Source of the DNA: Methanobacteriota archaeon
GTDB lineage: Archaea; Thermoplasmatota; Thermoplasmata; UBA10834
Length of the DNA stretch: 5,519 bases
Assembly: GCA_011391345.1 (NCBI GenBank)
Contig: JAABQR010000166.1
Coordinates: forward strand, 1-5,519
Direction: 5' to 3'
This document shows positions 1 to 4,722 of the stretch, one piece after another. Numbering within the stretch: the stretch's first letter is position 1; every line of letters starts with the position of its first letter. The notes beneath the pieces were generated by a model. That model had not been told where the DNA came from, did no database searches, and worked only from the letters and a program-made list of their open reading frames with translations. A program made the position numbers and the translations under genes.

Positions 1-84
1 CTTCTCGACGACCCCGCCGATGGTCTTCTCCTCGTTGAAGGCGGGTATGACCGCCGTGATGGTATCCTTTGGGTCATCCGTCAT
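1..84 (-). CDS. Family 2 (GT-A) glycosyltransferase, N-terminal fragment
   Basis: Only the first 28 residues are in the window; the gene runs off the left edge. The reverse strand from the ATG at 84 reads MTDDPKDTITAVIPAFNEEK followed by TIGGVVEK. The 'VIPAFNEE-TI--VV' pattern is the first beta strand and nucleotide-binding loop of family 2 glycosyltransferases such as dolichol-phosphate mannose synthases and related cytoplasmic sugar transferases, which move a sugar from a nucleotide sugar to a lipid or glycan acceptor. A purine-rich stretch (GGAGAAAGG on the minus strand, about 90-98) lies just upstream and can serve as ribosome-binding site. It is divergently arranged with the membrane protein at 380-1996, which fits a surface-glycosylation locus. 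The family is fairly secure; donor, acceptor and the presence of C-terminal membrane segments cannot be seen. Confidence 0.8.
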   Translation of the reverse strand, partial: MTDDPKDTITAVIPAFNEEKTIGGVVEK

Positions 85-379
85 CTGGAACCTTTCTCCG
101 TATCCACCGCCAAGCACCGCGTATTGAAAGGGAAATCAACTTGTCCGCGGCGTCCTCTCAGGGCTCCTCAAATCCCCCCTTAGCTCTTAAGCTTTCCTTC
201 GAATCTCATGTCTTTTCGTCATCCCGTATGATATGAATGCCGAATAACGGCGTATCGTCCCGGTCACCCCTTCCGCACAATCCCGCTAGCCTATCCTGGT
301 CTTAGTGAGAGCGCCCCCTCCCACGAACGTTCATTACCCCTTCGAGGGATACGAAACCGTCCCGTCCCGGAGGAACCCT
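85..379. other. Divergent intergenic region between the two glycosylation-type genes
   Basis: About 295 bases with no convincing gene. It must carry the promoters of both flanking, divergent genes. A/T-rich patches that could hold TATA elements lie near 120-140 and 181-245 (for example GTATGATATGAATG at 226-239), but none is a clear archaeal TATA box plus BRE, so no promoter is placed. An in-frame GTG at 305 would extend the downstream protein by 25 residues. That extension is proline- and charge-rich, precedes the first membrane segment, and lacks a ribosome-binding site, so I treat 305-379 as leader. Confidence 0.5.
369..373 (+). promoter_or_regulatory. Shine-Dalgarno GGAGG that sets the start of the membrane-protein gene
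   Basis: GGAGG at 369-373 stands six bases before the ATG at 380. This is ideal spacing and strongly favours 380 over the in-frame GTG at 305. It also shows the organism uses Shine-Dalgarno initiation, which makes its absence from all four DUF3800 genes downstream noteworthy. Confidence 0.85.
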
Positions 380-1996
380 ATGTCTAGGAGAGGCGCATCC
401 ATCGTCCTGTCAGTGCTCGTCCTCATGTCACTGGCAGCCTGCATCCGCCTCCTCCCGCTCCAGTGGTCCACCCTCCCCTACAACATCGACGGCCTCTCCG
501 AGCTCAGGGTCACCGAGGACATACTCCTCTCTGGCCACCTCGACTTCCCAACGTCCTCCTCCCACTCCCAAGGCTACGTCGCCGACATGCCCCTCCTCGG
601 CGTCCTGACCGCCTTCATCTGCTCCTCCCTCGGCCTCGACCCCGTCCCCTCCTCCCAGCTCGTCGTCGCCCTCCTCGGCGCCGTCACCGTCTCCATCGTC
701 TTCCTCCTCTCCCTCCAGCTCTGGCCCAACCGTCGCACCGCCCTCGTCTCCGCCACAGTCCTCGCCCTCGTCGGCTCCTTCGCCTTCTCCACCGGCTGCG
801 TATGGAAGGAGTCCCTCGGCTTCCTCCTCCTCGCCGTCATGCTCCTCGCCTACCACAAACGCTCCCTCCTCCCCTACAGGCTCCTCATGACCCTCACCCT
901 ACCCCTCCTCGTCTTCACCCACCACCACACGACCGTCGTCTCGTTCGTCATACTCACCTTCGCCGTCTCCCTCGACCTCGCCCGCGCCCTCAGGAAGGAC
1001 GACATCACCGCCGTCAACCACCTGGACATCGTCACCGTCGTCTCATGCTGGGCCCTCGCCGCCCTCTACTACTCCTCCATCTCCCTCCCGTACCTGGACT
1101 ACCTCTCCCCGGGCACGGACCTCTACCTCTACATCGCCGTCGCCGCCCTCCTGATACTCGTGGCCGTCACCCTCTCCTCCAGGGACCGCCCCGTCACCCG
1201 TCTCCCGATAGAGCTAGTCGTCCCCGCCGTCGGCCTCGTCATCCTCGCCGCGAACTACGTCCACCCCCTCTTCTCGGGGATGCCCTCCCCCGGCGTCATG
1301 CTCCTCGTCCCCGCCGCCGCCTACCTCCTCCTCACCGTCCCCGCCTGGACCGGCTCGACGCTCGTCCTCTCGAGACAGGGACCGCAGAAGGACCTCGTGC
1401 TCGCGATGCTCCTCGGGCCGCTGTCGCTCATGCTCTTCGGGTTCGTCAGGGGGACCGACCCCACATCCCACCTGATCATCTACCGCACGTTCGACTTCCT
1501 CATGCCCGCCTTCGCCATCCTCATCGGCCTGGGCTTCGCGTACATGGTCAAGGGCCGCGTCCGGCTGGGGATGGCCGCGGCCGCGTCGCTCGTGGTCATA
1601 CTCGCCTCCACGCTCCCGATCGCCTACCAGAGCCAGGAGCTGTTCGGGGTGGAGAACCAGACCTACTGGTACGAATACGACGCCGTCGAGTGGTTCTCGG
1701 AGCACGATGTCTCCTCGTACACCTCGGACCAAAGGCTCGGGGAGACCGGCTGGCGCCTGTTCGATATCGAGTACGCCCGTGGCCTACCCTACGACCTCAG
1801 GGAGGGGATAGCCCTCAACTCCTCCTCGTTCTTCGTCATCGAGGAGAGCTGGGCCACCGACGGCGCCCAGGAGTTCCCGTTCGGGACCGTCGTGCTGTCG
1901 GATGAGACGCTATCGGCCTTCGTGGAGGAGGCGAGCGTGCTGTATGTCGGGGGATCGGCCGGCGACCAGCTCACCCTTCTGATGACCCGGGGCTGA
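380..1996 (+). CDS. Polytopic membrane protein, probable GT-C-type glycosyltransferase
   Basis: 538 residues from the ATG at 380, chosen for its GGAGG site. About 12-13 hydrophobic segments span residues ~7-417, beginning with a signal-anchor-like helix (IVLSVLVLMSLAAC). A hydrophilic C-terminal part of ~115 residues (from ~422, containing WYEYDAVEWFSEHD and YVGGSAGD) probably lies outside the membrane. The first long loop carries acidic residues (NID37, TED47), where GT-C enzymes (PMT, ArnT and STT3 relatives) place their catalytic acid. A FTHHHTT motif sits at ~179-185 in a later helix. GT-C enzymes use lipid-linked sugars at the outer membrane face; the neighbouring GT2 gene fits such a pathway. 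I do not recognise a specific family, so the assignment rests on topology and context. Oddities: the 5' two thirds is extremely pyrimidine-rich, glycine codon choice changes sharply near base 1378, and the last ~42 codons recur as a broken copy at 3714-3839. Confidence 0.65.
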   Translation: MSRRGASIVLSVLVLMSLAACIRLLPLQWSTLPYNIDGLSELRVTEDILLSGHLDFPTSSSHSQGYVADMPLLGVLTAFICSSLGLDPVPSSQLVVALLGAVTVSIVFLLSLQLWPNRRTALVSATVLALVGSFAFSTGCVWKESLGFLLLAVMLLAYHKRSLLPYRLLMTLTLPLLVFTHHHTTVVSFVILTFAVSLDLARALRKDDITAVNHLDIVTVVSCWALAALYYSSISLPYLDYLSPGTDLYLYIAVAALLILVAVTLSSRDRPVTRLPIELVVPAVGLVILAANYVHPLFSGMPSPGVMLLVPAAAYLLLTVPAWTGSTLVLSRQGPQKDLVLAMLLGPLSLMLFGFVRGTDPTSHLIIYRTFDFLMPAFAILIGLGFAYMVKGRVRLGMAAAASLVVILASTLPIAYQSQELFGVENQTYWYEYDAVEWFSEHDVSSYTSDQRLGETGWRLFDIEYARGLPYDLREGIALNSSSFFVIEESWATDGAQEFPFGTVVLSDETLSAFVEEASVLYVGGSAGDQLTLLMTRG

Positions 1997-2019
1997 GCGG
2001 GCCATCGTCCATCCGAAGA

Positions 2020-2029
2020 CTACATGCAG
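2020..2029 (+). promoter_or_regulatory. CTRCATGYAG near-palindrome, site 1 (CTACATGCAG)
   Basis: Ten-base near-palindrome, 39 bases before the TTG of gene A. The same element occurs before every array gene at almost the same distance, which suggests a protein-binding site or a recombination site. Confidence 0.55.
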
Positions 2030-2031
2030 CC

Positions 2032-2048
2032 GGCGTCGTGAAGACGCC
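2032..2048 (+). other. Leader hairpin upstream of gene A
   Basis: GGCGTC (2032-2037), loop GTGAA, GACGCC (2043-2048): a perfect 6-bp stem ending 20 bases before the TTG start. The copy before gene C (3873-3889) has one stem change, A to G, turning a U-A pair into U-G, so pairing is kept in RNA. Confidence 0.5.
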
Positions 2049-2068
2049 CACGTCGCCTCGTCCGACCG

Positions 2069-2704
2069 TTGTACGACCATGTCGGAGTCTACATCGACGA
2101 GAGCGGTGACCTGGGGTTCTCGTCCCGTTCGTCGAAACACCTGGTGATTGCCGCAGTCACCACCACCGAGCCGCGCATGCTATCGAGGGTCGTGCGGCGG
2201 ACTCGCAGGAAGCTCGGGACGAAGGACGGCGGTCTCACCGAGCTGAAGTTCAATGGCAACAGGCCCCTTCTGAGACGGTCGCTCCTTGAAGGTCTGGCCG
2301 CTACGGACTCGTGGATTGTTTGGGGGGCGGTCGTGAAGTCCAACACACCCCTCCGTCTGAAGGCGGACAAGAACGAGCTGTATCGATACTTGGTCCGCAG
2401 GGTCGTTTCAGACCTTTCGAGGAGGACCTTCGCCAAGGAGATACAGGTCCTCATCGACAGACGCTCCACCGAACCGATGGCCAGACGGTTGCTGGAGAAC
2501 CGGGTCGAGTCGGACATCACCAGCCATCACGCGGGCCTGTTCCCCCCGGCCGTCAGAGTTGGACACCAGGACTCCGCGAACTCCGAAGGACTCCAGGTAG
2601 CGGACCATGTCGCGGGAGCGGTCTTCCAGGGTCTCGAACGGGGCGATGGGTCGTACCTGGCGATCATCGCTGACAAGGTCGTCCACGGCGAGGTCTATTG
2701 GTGA
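2069..2704 (+). CDS. DUF3800 family protein, array copy A
   Basis: 211 residues from a TTG start. The homologous position in gene C is ATG (one base different, identical flanks) and all four array proteins share this N-terminus, so TTG is well supported. The family signature VYIDESGDLG occupies residues 7-16. Further conserved points are E58-x-KFN (58-62), IDRR (D130), HH-G-FPP (153-160), DS (D168), GLQ-xx-D (D179), AGAVF (182-186) and ER (190-191). DUF3800 is functionally uncharacterised. The spread of acidic residues over an N-terminal strand, two later strands and a C-terminal helix resembles the active site of RNase H-like nucleases, and such a fold has been proposed as far as I recall. 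No signal peptide or membrane segment, so likely cytoplasmic. Closest array relatives are C (about 45%) and D (about 44%). No Shine-Dalgarno; starts 72 bases after the membrane-protein stop. Confidence 0.85.
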   Translation: MYDHVGVYIDESGDLGFSSRSSKHLVIAAVTTTEPRMLSRVVRRTRRKLGTKDGGLTELKFNGNRPLLRRSLLEGLAATDSWIVWGAVVKSNTPLRLKADKNELYRYLVRRVVSDLSRRTFAKEIQVLIDRRSTEPMARRLLENRVESDITSHHAGLFPPAVRVGHQDSANSEGLQVADHVAGAVFQGLERGDGSYLAIIADKVVHGEVYW

Positions 2705-2740
2705 AGAAGTGCAGACCCCGGGTGGATTGTTGCCACATGC

Positions 2741-2750
2741 ACCATCCGGT
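2741..2750. repeat. ACCRTMCGGT near-palindrome, spacer 1 (ACCATCCGGT)
   Basis: Begins 37 bases after the stop of gene A. The same dyad begins 40, 39 and 39 bases after the stops of B, C and D, each followed by a GATACC or CATATACC sequence. Confidence 0.5.
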
Positions 2751-2804
2751 ACACAGATACCTCCCGGGACTTACCTGCATGACATCGATTGCGGCCGCAC
2801 TTGA

Positions 2805-2826
2805 TAAACATGTCGCGCGGATGTAG
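2805..2826 (+). promoter_or_regulatory. TAAA-N14-GTAG promoter-like module before gene B
   Basis: GATAAACAT followed after exactly 14 bases by GTAG. The A/T-rich core in a GC-rich background resembles an archaeal TATA element. The same TAAA-to-GTAG spacing recurs at 3693-3714, 4645-4666 and 5462-5483. Confidence 0.4.
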
Positions 2827-2858
2827 CTATCCTCTGGCTGGCCCAATCGATTTGAACT

Positions 2859-2872
2859 GCGCTCACGAGCGC
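2859..2872. repeat. Perfect inverted repeat GCGCTC-AC-GAGCGC
   Basis: Six-base arms around a 2-base centre, found only in spacer 1, within its unique segment. It could be a protein-binding site or part of a hairpin; nothing links it to either. It lies 30 bases before the CTGCATGTAG element. Confidence 0.4.
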
Positions 2873-2902
2873 GTGCCCACGCTCGAAGGCCCGTCCAAGT
2901 GA

Positions 2903-2912
2903 CTGCATGTAG
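2903..2912 (+). promoter_or_regulatory. CTRCATGYAG near-palindrome, site 2 (CTGCATGTAG)
   Basis: 39 bases before the ATG of gene B. It is the exact reverse complement of the element before A, C and D, reached by two transitions at symmetric positions, so the dyad character is preserved although the sequence differs. Confidence 0.55.
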
Positions 2913-2916
2913 CACC

Positions 2917-2933
2917 AACCGAGAACACCGGTT
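2917..2933 (+). other. Leader hairpin upstream of gene B
   Basis: AACCG (2917-2921), loop of seven, CGGTT (2929-2933). It occupies the same place relative to the start codon (ending 18 bases before ATG) as the differently sequenced hairpins before genes A and C, which hints that the structure rather than the sequence is kept. Confidence 0.4.
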
Positions 2934-2951
2934 CCGTTCATCGCTTCGTCG

Positions 2952-3587
2952 ATGCACAAGCATGTGGAGGTGTACATCGACGAGAGCGGTGACCTGGGGT
3001 TCTCCAAGAAGAGCTCTAGATTCTTCGTCGTCGTGGCGGTGACGTTTCCCGAGCCGGAGAAGTTCTCGCGGACAATAAAAAGAATCAGCAGAAGACGATT
3101 CTCTAGGCACGAAAGGTCCATGGAGTTCAAGTTCAACCGCTCCTCCATGTCGACTAGGCGCTTCGTGCTCGATGGCATAGCCGCTGCCATACCGTCGATC
3201 TCGTGGACGGCGGTCCGGAAGGAGTGTGCTTCCGCGGACCTGAGGGATGACAAGGACTGGTTCTATGCGTTCATGTGCAGCGATGCCGTCTCGGGACTGA
3301 TCAGAGAGGTCCGCTCGAGGTCCATCCAGATAATCCTCGACAGGCGTTCGGACAACAGGTCCGTCAGGAAAGGCATCGACTCATGTCTCACGCGCGCCGT
3401 TCAAGGCAGCCACAGGGGGCACTTCCCGCCTGAGGTCACAGTCCGCTACGCGGATTCAATGACATGCACAGGCATCCAGGCCGCGGACTTCGTCGCCGGT
3501 GCGGTCTTCCAGTTGCTCGAGCGTTCGAACGATGTATACATCGAGAGGCTGCGAGACGGCGTCGTGTACAGCCGGGTCGGCCTCTGA
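2952..3587 (+). CDS. DUF3800 family protein, array copy B
   Basis: 211 residues from ATG 2952, aligning without gaps to copies A and D. It shows VYIDESGDLGF (7-17), EFKFN (58-62), ILDRR (D130), H-G-FPP (154-160), DS (D168), GIQAADF (D179), AGAVF (182-186) and ER (190-191), so every acid of the presumed RNase H-like centre is present. Function is unknown for the family. It is the most divergent member: about 40% identical to A, 41% to D and 34% to C, with the C-terminal 20 residues least alike. The 32 bases 2973-3004, codons 8 to 18, are identical to copy A including all silent positions, against 40% protein identity overall. No ribosome-binding site. It has its own upstream module in spacer 1, with a probable leader of up to ~120 bases if the TAAA box is used. 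Confidence 0.85.
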   Translation: MHKHVEVYIDESGDLGFSKKSSRFFVVVAVTFPEPEKFSRTIKRISRRRFSRHERSMEFKFNRSSMSTRRFVLDGIAAAIPSISWTAVRKECASADLRDDKDWFYAFMCSDAVSGLIREVRSRSIQIILDRRSDNRSVRKGIDSCLTRAVQGSHRGHFPPEVTVRYADSMTCTGIQAADFVAGAVFQLLERSNDVYIERLRDGVVYSRVGL

Positions 3588-3626
3588 GAGAAATGCGGCC
3601 CCCGGAGGGAGTTTTGGCCGGGTCGC

Positions 3627-3636
3627 ACCGTCCGGT
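3627..3636. repeat. ACCRTMCGGT near-palindrome, spacer 2 (ACCGTCCGGT)
   Basis: Post-stop dyad of gene B; arms ACCG/CGGT intact. Confidence 0.5.
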
Positions 3637-3692
3637 GGACCATATACCTTCCGGGATTTACCCGCGACTGACTCATTCTCGGACATTAGGCT

Positions 3693-3714
3693 TAAAGATT
3701 GCGCATGGATGTAG
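3693..3714 (+). promoter_or_regulatory. TAAA-N14-GTAG promoter-like module in spacer 2
   Basis: CTTAAAGATT with GTAG 14 bases on. The membrane-protein remnant begins at its last base, so the module is now about 195 bases from gene C and a transcript from it would read through the remnant first. Confidence 0.4.
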
Positions 3715-3839
3715 CCCAGGGGTCGCCATTCGAGACCGCCGTGCTGTCTGAGGAGAAGTTGTCGGAGTCCGAGGAGTCGGCGAGCGTGATGTACGTCGGG
3801 GGTTCCGCCGGGGACAAGCTGAGTCCGATCAGGACCCAG
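3714..3839 (+). pseudogene. Remnant of the 3' end of the membrane-protein (GT-C-like) gene
   Basis: Bases 3714-3819 align without gaps to 1865-1970 of the membrane-protein gene (83 of 106 identical by hand count). The reading frame gives SPFETAVLSEEKLSESEESA then SVMYVGGSAGDKLSPIRTQ, against PFGTVVLSDETLSAFVEEAS then VLYVGGSAGDQLTLLMTRG at the intact C-terminus: about 25 of 42 residues match. After 3819 small deletions remove eight bases net and put the old TGA out of frame. There is no promoter-proximal start, no membrane segment and no upstream body, so this is a fragment and not a gene. It begins exactly at the GTAG end of the promoter-like module, marking a recombination junction. It is followed by the same leader that follows the intact gene, so the duplication carried the whole junction with gene A. 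Confidence 0.85.
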
Positions 3840-3860
3840 GGTGAGCCGTCCATCCGAAGA

Positions 3861-3870
3861 CTACATGCAG
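3861..3870 (+). promoter_or_regulatory. CTRCATGYAG near-palindrome, site 3 (CTACATGCAG)
   Basis: 39 bases before the ATG of gene C, inside the leader shared with gene A. Confidence 0.55.
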
Positions 3871-3872
3871 TC

Positions 3873-3889
3873 GGCGTCGTGAAGGCGCC
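3873..3889 (+). other. Leader hairpin upstream of gene C
   Basis: GGCGTC-GTGAA-GGCGCC, the same hairpin as before gene A with one U-A pair changed to U-G. Confidence 0.5.
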
Positions 3890-3909
3890 CACGCCGCCTC
3901 GTCCGACCG

Positions 3910-4542
3910 ATGTACGATCATGTCGACGTCTATCTGGACGAGAGCGGCGACCTCGGTTCGTCTTCCGGCAGTTCGAGGTACATCGTGGTGGCCGCGCTCG
4001 CTACCGACGAATCTCACGAGTTCAGGCGGCTCGTCAGGGCGGCGCGGAAGCGGTTTCGTTCCGAGACGGGAGGAGCGATCGAGTTCAAGTTCAACCGGAG
4101 CTCCGCAAAGCTGAGAATGCGCTTCCTGGAGGATATCGCTAGGACACACTCCTGGATTGCCTGGTGCGGGCTCGAGAAGTCGAGGATGCTGCCAGCCTTG
4201 AAGCCCGAAAGGGAAAGGCTGCTGCATGTCATTTCTGGCTCCGTCGTCTCCGAGATCGCCAGAAGGACTCACGCGCGGTCGATGAACGTAATCGTCGACA
4301 AACGCTGGACCAAGGAGAGGCAGAGGGACGACTTCAGTCGGTACGTCGAGAAGATGGTGTCGCTCCATCACAGCGGCTACTTCGCACCAGCCCTCGAAAT
4401 CAGCCACTTCGATTCGATGGCGTGCGAAGGGCTTCAGGTCGTGGACTTCGTCGCTGGGGCTGTCTTCAAGAGCATCGAGAGAGCCGATGGCTCATATCTC
4501 GGGGTCATTGGCAGGAACATCCTGCACGGGGAGCTGTGGTGA
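3910..4542 (+). CDS. DUF3800 family protein, array copy C
   Basis: 210 residues from ATG 3910, one shorter than the other copies at the very C-terminus and otherwise gap-free against them. Motifs: VYLDESGDLG (7-16), EFKFN (58-62), IVDKR (D130), HH-G-F-P (153-160), DS (D168), GLQVVDF (D179), AGAVF (182-186), ER (190-191). The common F17 is Ser and the DRR motif is DKR-W, so it varies at positions fixed in the others. Predicted cytoplasmic, RNase H-like by motif layout; activity unknown. About 45% identical to A, 39% to D, 34% to B. The codons for the DESGD motif are not identical to those in A, B and D (GGC, CTC and GGT replace GGT, CTG and GGG), although its leader is nearly that of A. No Shine-Dalgarno sequence. 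Confidence 0.85.
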   Translation: MYDHVDVYLDESGDLGSSSGSSRYIVVAALATDESHEFRRLVRAARKRFRSETGGAIEFKFNRSSAKLRMRFLEDIARTHSWIAWCGLEKSRMLPALKPERERLLHVISGSVVSEIARRTHARSMNVIVDKRWTKERQRDDFSRYVEKMVSLHHSGYFAPALEISHFDSMACEGLQVVDFVAGAVFKSIERADGSYLGVIGRNILHGELW

Positions 4543-4580
4543 AGAAGTGTGCAGTCCCTGGGGGGATTCTTCTGGCGTGC

Positions 4581-4590
4581 ACCGTCCGGT
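4581..4590. repeat. ACCRTMCGGT near-palindrome, spacer 3 (ACCGTCCGGT)
   Basis: Post-stop dyad of gene C; followed by ACACATATACC. Confidence 0.5.
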
Positions 4591-4644
4591 ACACATATAC
4601 CCCCCAGGACTTACCTGCGAGTTTCCCATGGCGGCCGCCGTTCA

Positions 4645-4666
4645 TAAACATATCTCGCCGTTGTAG
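4645..4666 (+). promoter_or_regulatory. TAAA-N14-GTAG promoter-like module before gene D
   Basis: TTCATAAACATAT, the most A/T-rich version, 75 bases before the gene D start. It predicts a transcript start near 4670-4675 and a leader of roughly 50 bases. Confidence 0.45.
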
Positions 4667-4674
4667 CATCTCCA

Positions 4675-4684
4675 CTACATGCAG
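4675..4684 (+). promoter_or_regulatory. CTRCATGYAG near-palindrome, site 4 (CTACATGCAG)
   Basis: 38 bases before the ATG of gene D. It lies 26 bases downstream of the end of the TAAA box (4645-4648), where an archaeal transcription start would be expected, so a bound protein could block initiation. Confidence 0.55.
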
Positions 4685-4722
4685 TGCGAACCTGGAACAC
4701 CCTTCGTGGCGTCCCCTGTTCG

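Larger units (their letters stand above)
2007..2068 (+). promoter_or_regulatory. Conserved leader of DUF3800 gene A
   Basis: The bases between the membrane-protein stop and the start of gene A match the leader of gene C (3848-3909) without gaps, 61 of 65 positions including the start codon. It contains the near-palindrome CTACATGCAG (2020-2029) and a perfect 6-bp hairpin GGCGTC-GTGAA-GACGCC (2032-2048). There is no Shine-Dalgarno sequence and no TATA-like box nearby, so gene A may be transcribed from the membrane-protein gene upstream, only 72 bases away. Confidence 0.6.
2705..2951 (+). repeat. Array spacer 1 (A to B): repeated post-stop block, promoter-like module, leader
   Basis: 247 bases without a gene. 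It has, in order: a post-stop block shared with the other spacers (2705-2780, with ACCATCCGGT at 2741-2750 and CCCGGGACTTACCTGC at 2763-2778); the TAAA-N14-GTAG module (2805-2826); a stretch of 76 bases unique to this spacer (2827-2902), containing the perfect inverted repeat GCGCTC-AC-GAGCGC (2859-2872); then CTGCATGTAG (2903-2912) and the leader of gene B with hairpin AACCG-AGAACAC-CGGTT (2917-2933). The unique stretch sits where spacer 2 holds a fragment of the membrane-protein gene; I could not show that it derives from it. Confidence 0.7.
3588..3909 (+). repeat. Array spacer 2 (B to C), carrying a duplicated membrane-protein tail
   Basis: 322 bases without an intact gene. In order: post-stop block (3588-3666, with ACCGTCCGGT at 3627-3636 and CATATACC just after it), TAAA-N14-GTAG module (3693-3714), a decayed copy of the 3' end of the membrane-protein gene (3714 to about 3839), and the leader of gene C (3848-3909), nearly identical to that of gene A. 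In the post-stop block, CGGCC and GGCCG could pair around a C-run/G-run/TTTT segment (about 3596-3620). Confidence 0.7.
3848..3909 (+). promoter_or_regulatory. Conserved leader of DUF3800 gene C
   Basis: Homologous to 2007-2068 at a constant offset of 1841 bases, with four differences in 65 including the start codon (TTG to ATG). Contains CTACATGCAG (3861-3870) and the hairpin GGCGTC-GTGAA-GGCGCC (3873-3889). It is more conserved than the membrane-protein fragment before it (78%) or the coding sequence after it. Confidence 0.6.
4607..4702 (+). repeat. 96-bp direct repeat, copy 1 (spacer 3)
   Basis: Matches 5424-5519 at a constant offset of 817 bases with a single difference (C at 4625, T at 5442). 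It covers the end of the post-stop block, the TAAA-N14-GTAG module, CTACATGCAG and the first part of the leader. The match may continue beyond the window end. Confidence 0.95.
4543..4722 (+). repeat. Array spacer 3 (C to D), the compact form
   Basis: 180 bases. Post-stop block 4543-4619 with ACCGTCCGGT (4581-4590) and CATATACC, then GCGGCCGC, TAAA-N14-GTAG (4645-4666), only eight bases, CTACATGCAG (4675-4684), and a 38-base leader to the ATG of gene D. TGTAG (4662-4666) and CTACA (4675-4679) form an inverted repeat around those eight bases. This is the simplest spacer; spacers 1 and 2 carry extra DNA exactly between the GTAG and the CTRCATGYAG elements. No gene is seen in it. Confidence 0.75.

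Noticed and set aside
305..379. GTG start that lengthens the membrane protein by 25 residues
   Set aside because: No ribosome-binding site, an unusual Pro/Arg-rich extension before the first membrane helix, and a much better ATG with GGAGG at 380.
425..445. Lipobox-like LAAC at residues 18-21 of the membrane protein
   Set aside because: Hydrophobic membrane-helix sequence with many further helices following; the match is likely chance.
428..856. Minus-strand open frame rich in Glu, Gly and Asp (also 1214-1732)
   Set aside because: Antisense shadow of the CTC/TCC/GTC-rich coding strand; no ribosome-binding site and a low-complexity product.
463..1905. 480-residue open frame on the + strand inside the membrane-protein gene
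   Set aside because: Its product is almost only Pro, Arg, His and Leu, the shadow of pyrimidine-rich codons of the true frame. The true frame has the GGAGG site, membrane segments and a C-terminal homologue at 3714.
2779..2826. Tiny open frame in spacer 1 (MTSIAAALDKHVARM) resembling MAAAVHKHISPL at 4628-4666
   Set aside because: Both end at the TAG of the conserved GTAG element, but most differences change the residue, and the frame is lost in spacer 2. Conserved regulatory DNA explains the likeness better.
3699..4142. 147-residue open frame across spacer 2 into gene C
   Set aside because: Only its first ~45 codons resemble the membrane-protein tail; the rest runs out of frame over gene C. 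Recorded as a remnant pseudogene instead.
3829..4407. 192-residue minus-strand frame opposite gene C
   Set aside because: Antisense of a well-supported gene; no recognisable motif or ribosome-binding site.
4684..4722. GTG start extending gene D by 13 residues
   Set aside because: It overlaps the conserved CTACATGCAG element, has no counterpart in A, B or C, and the ATG at 4723 aligns with the other starts.
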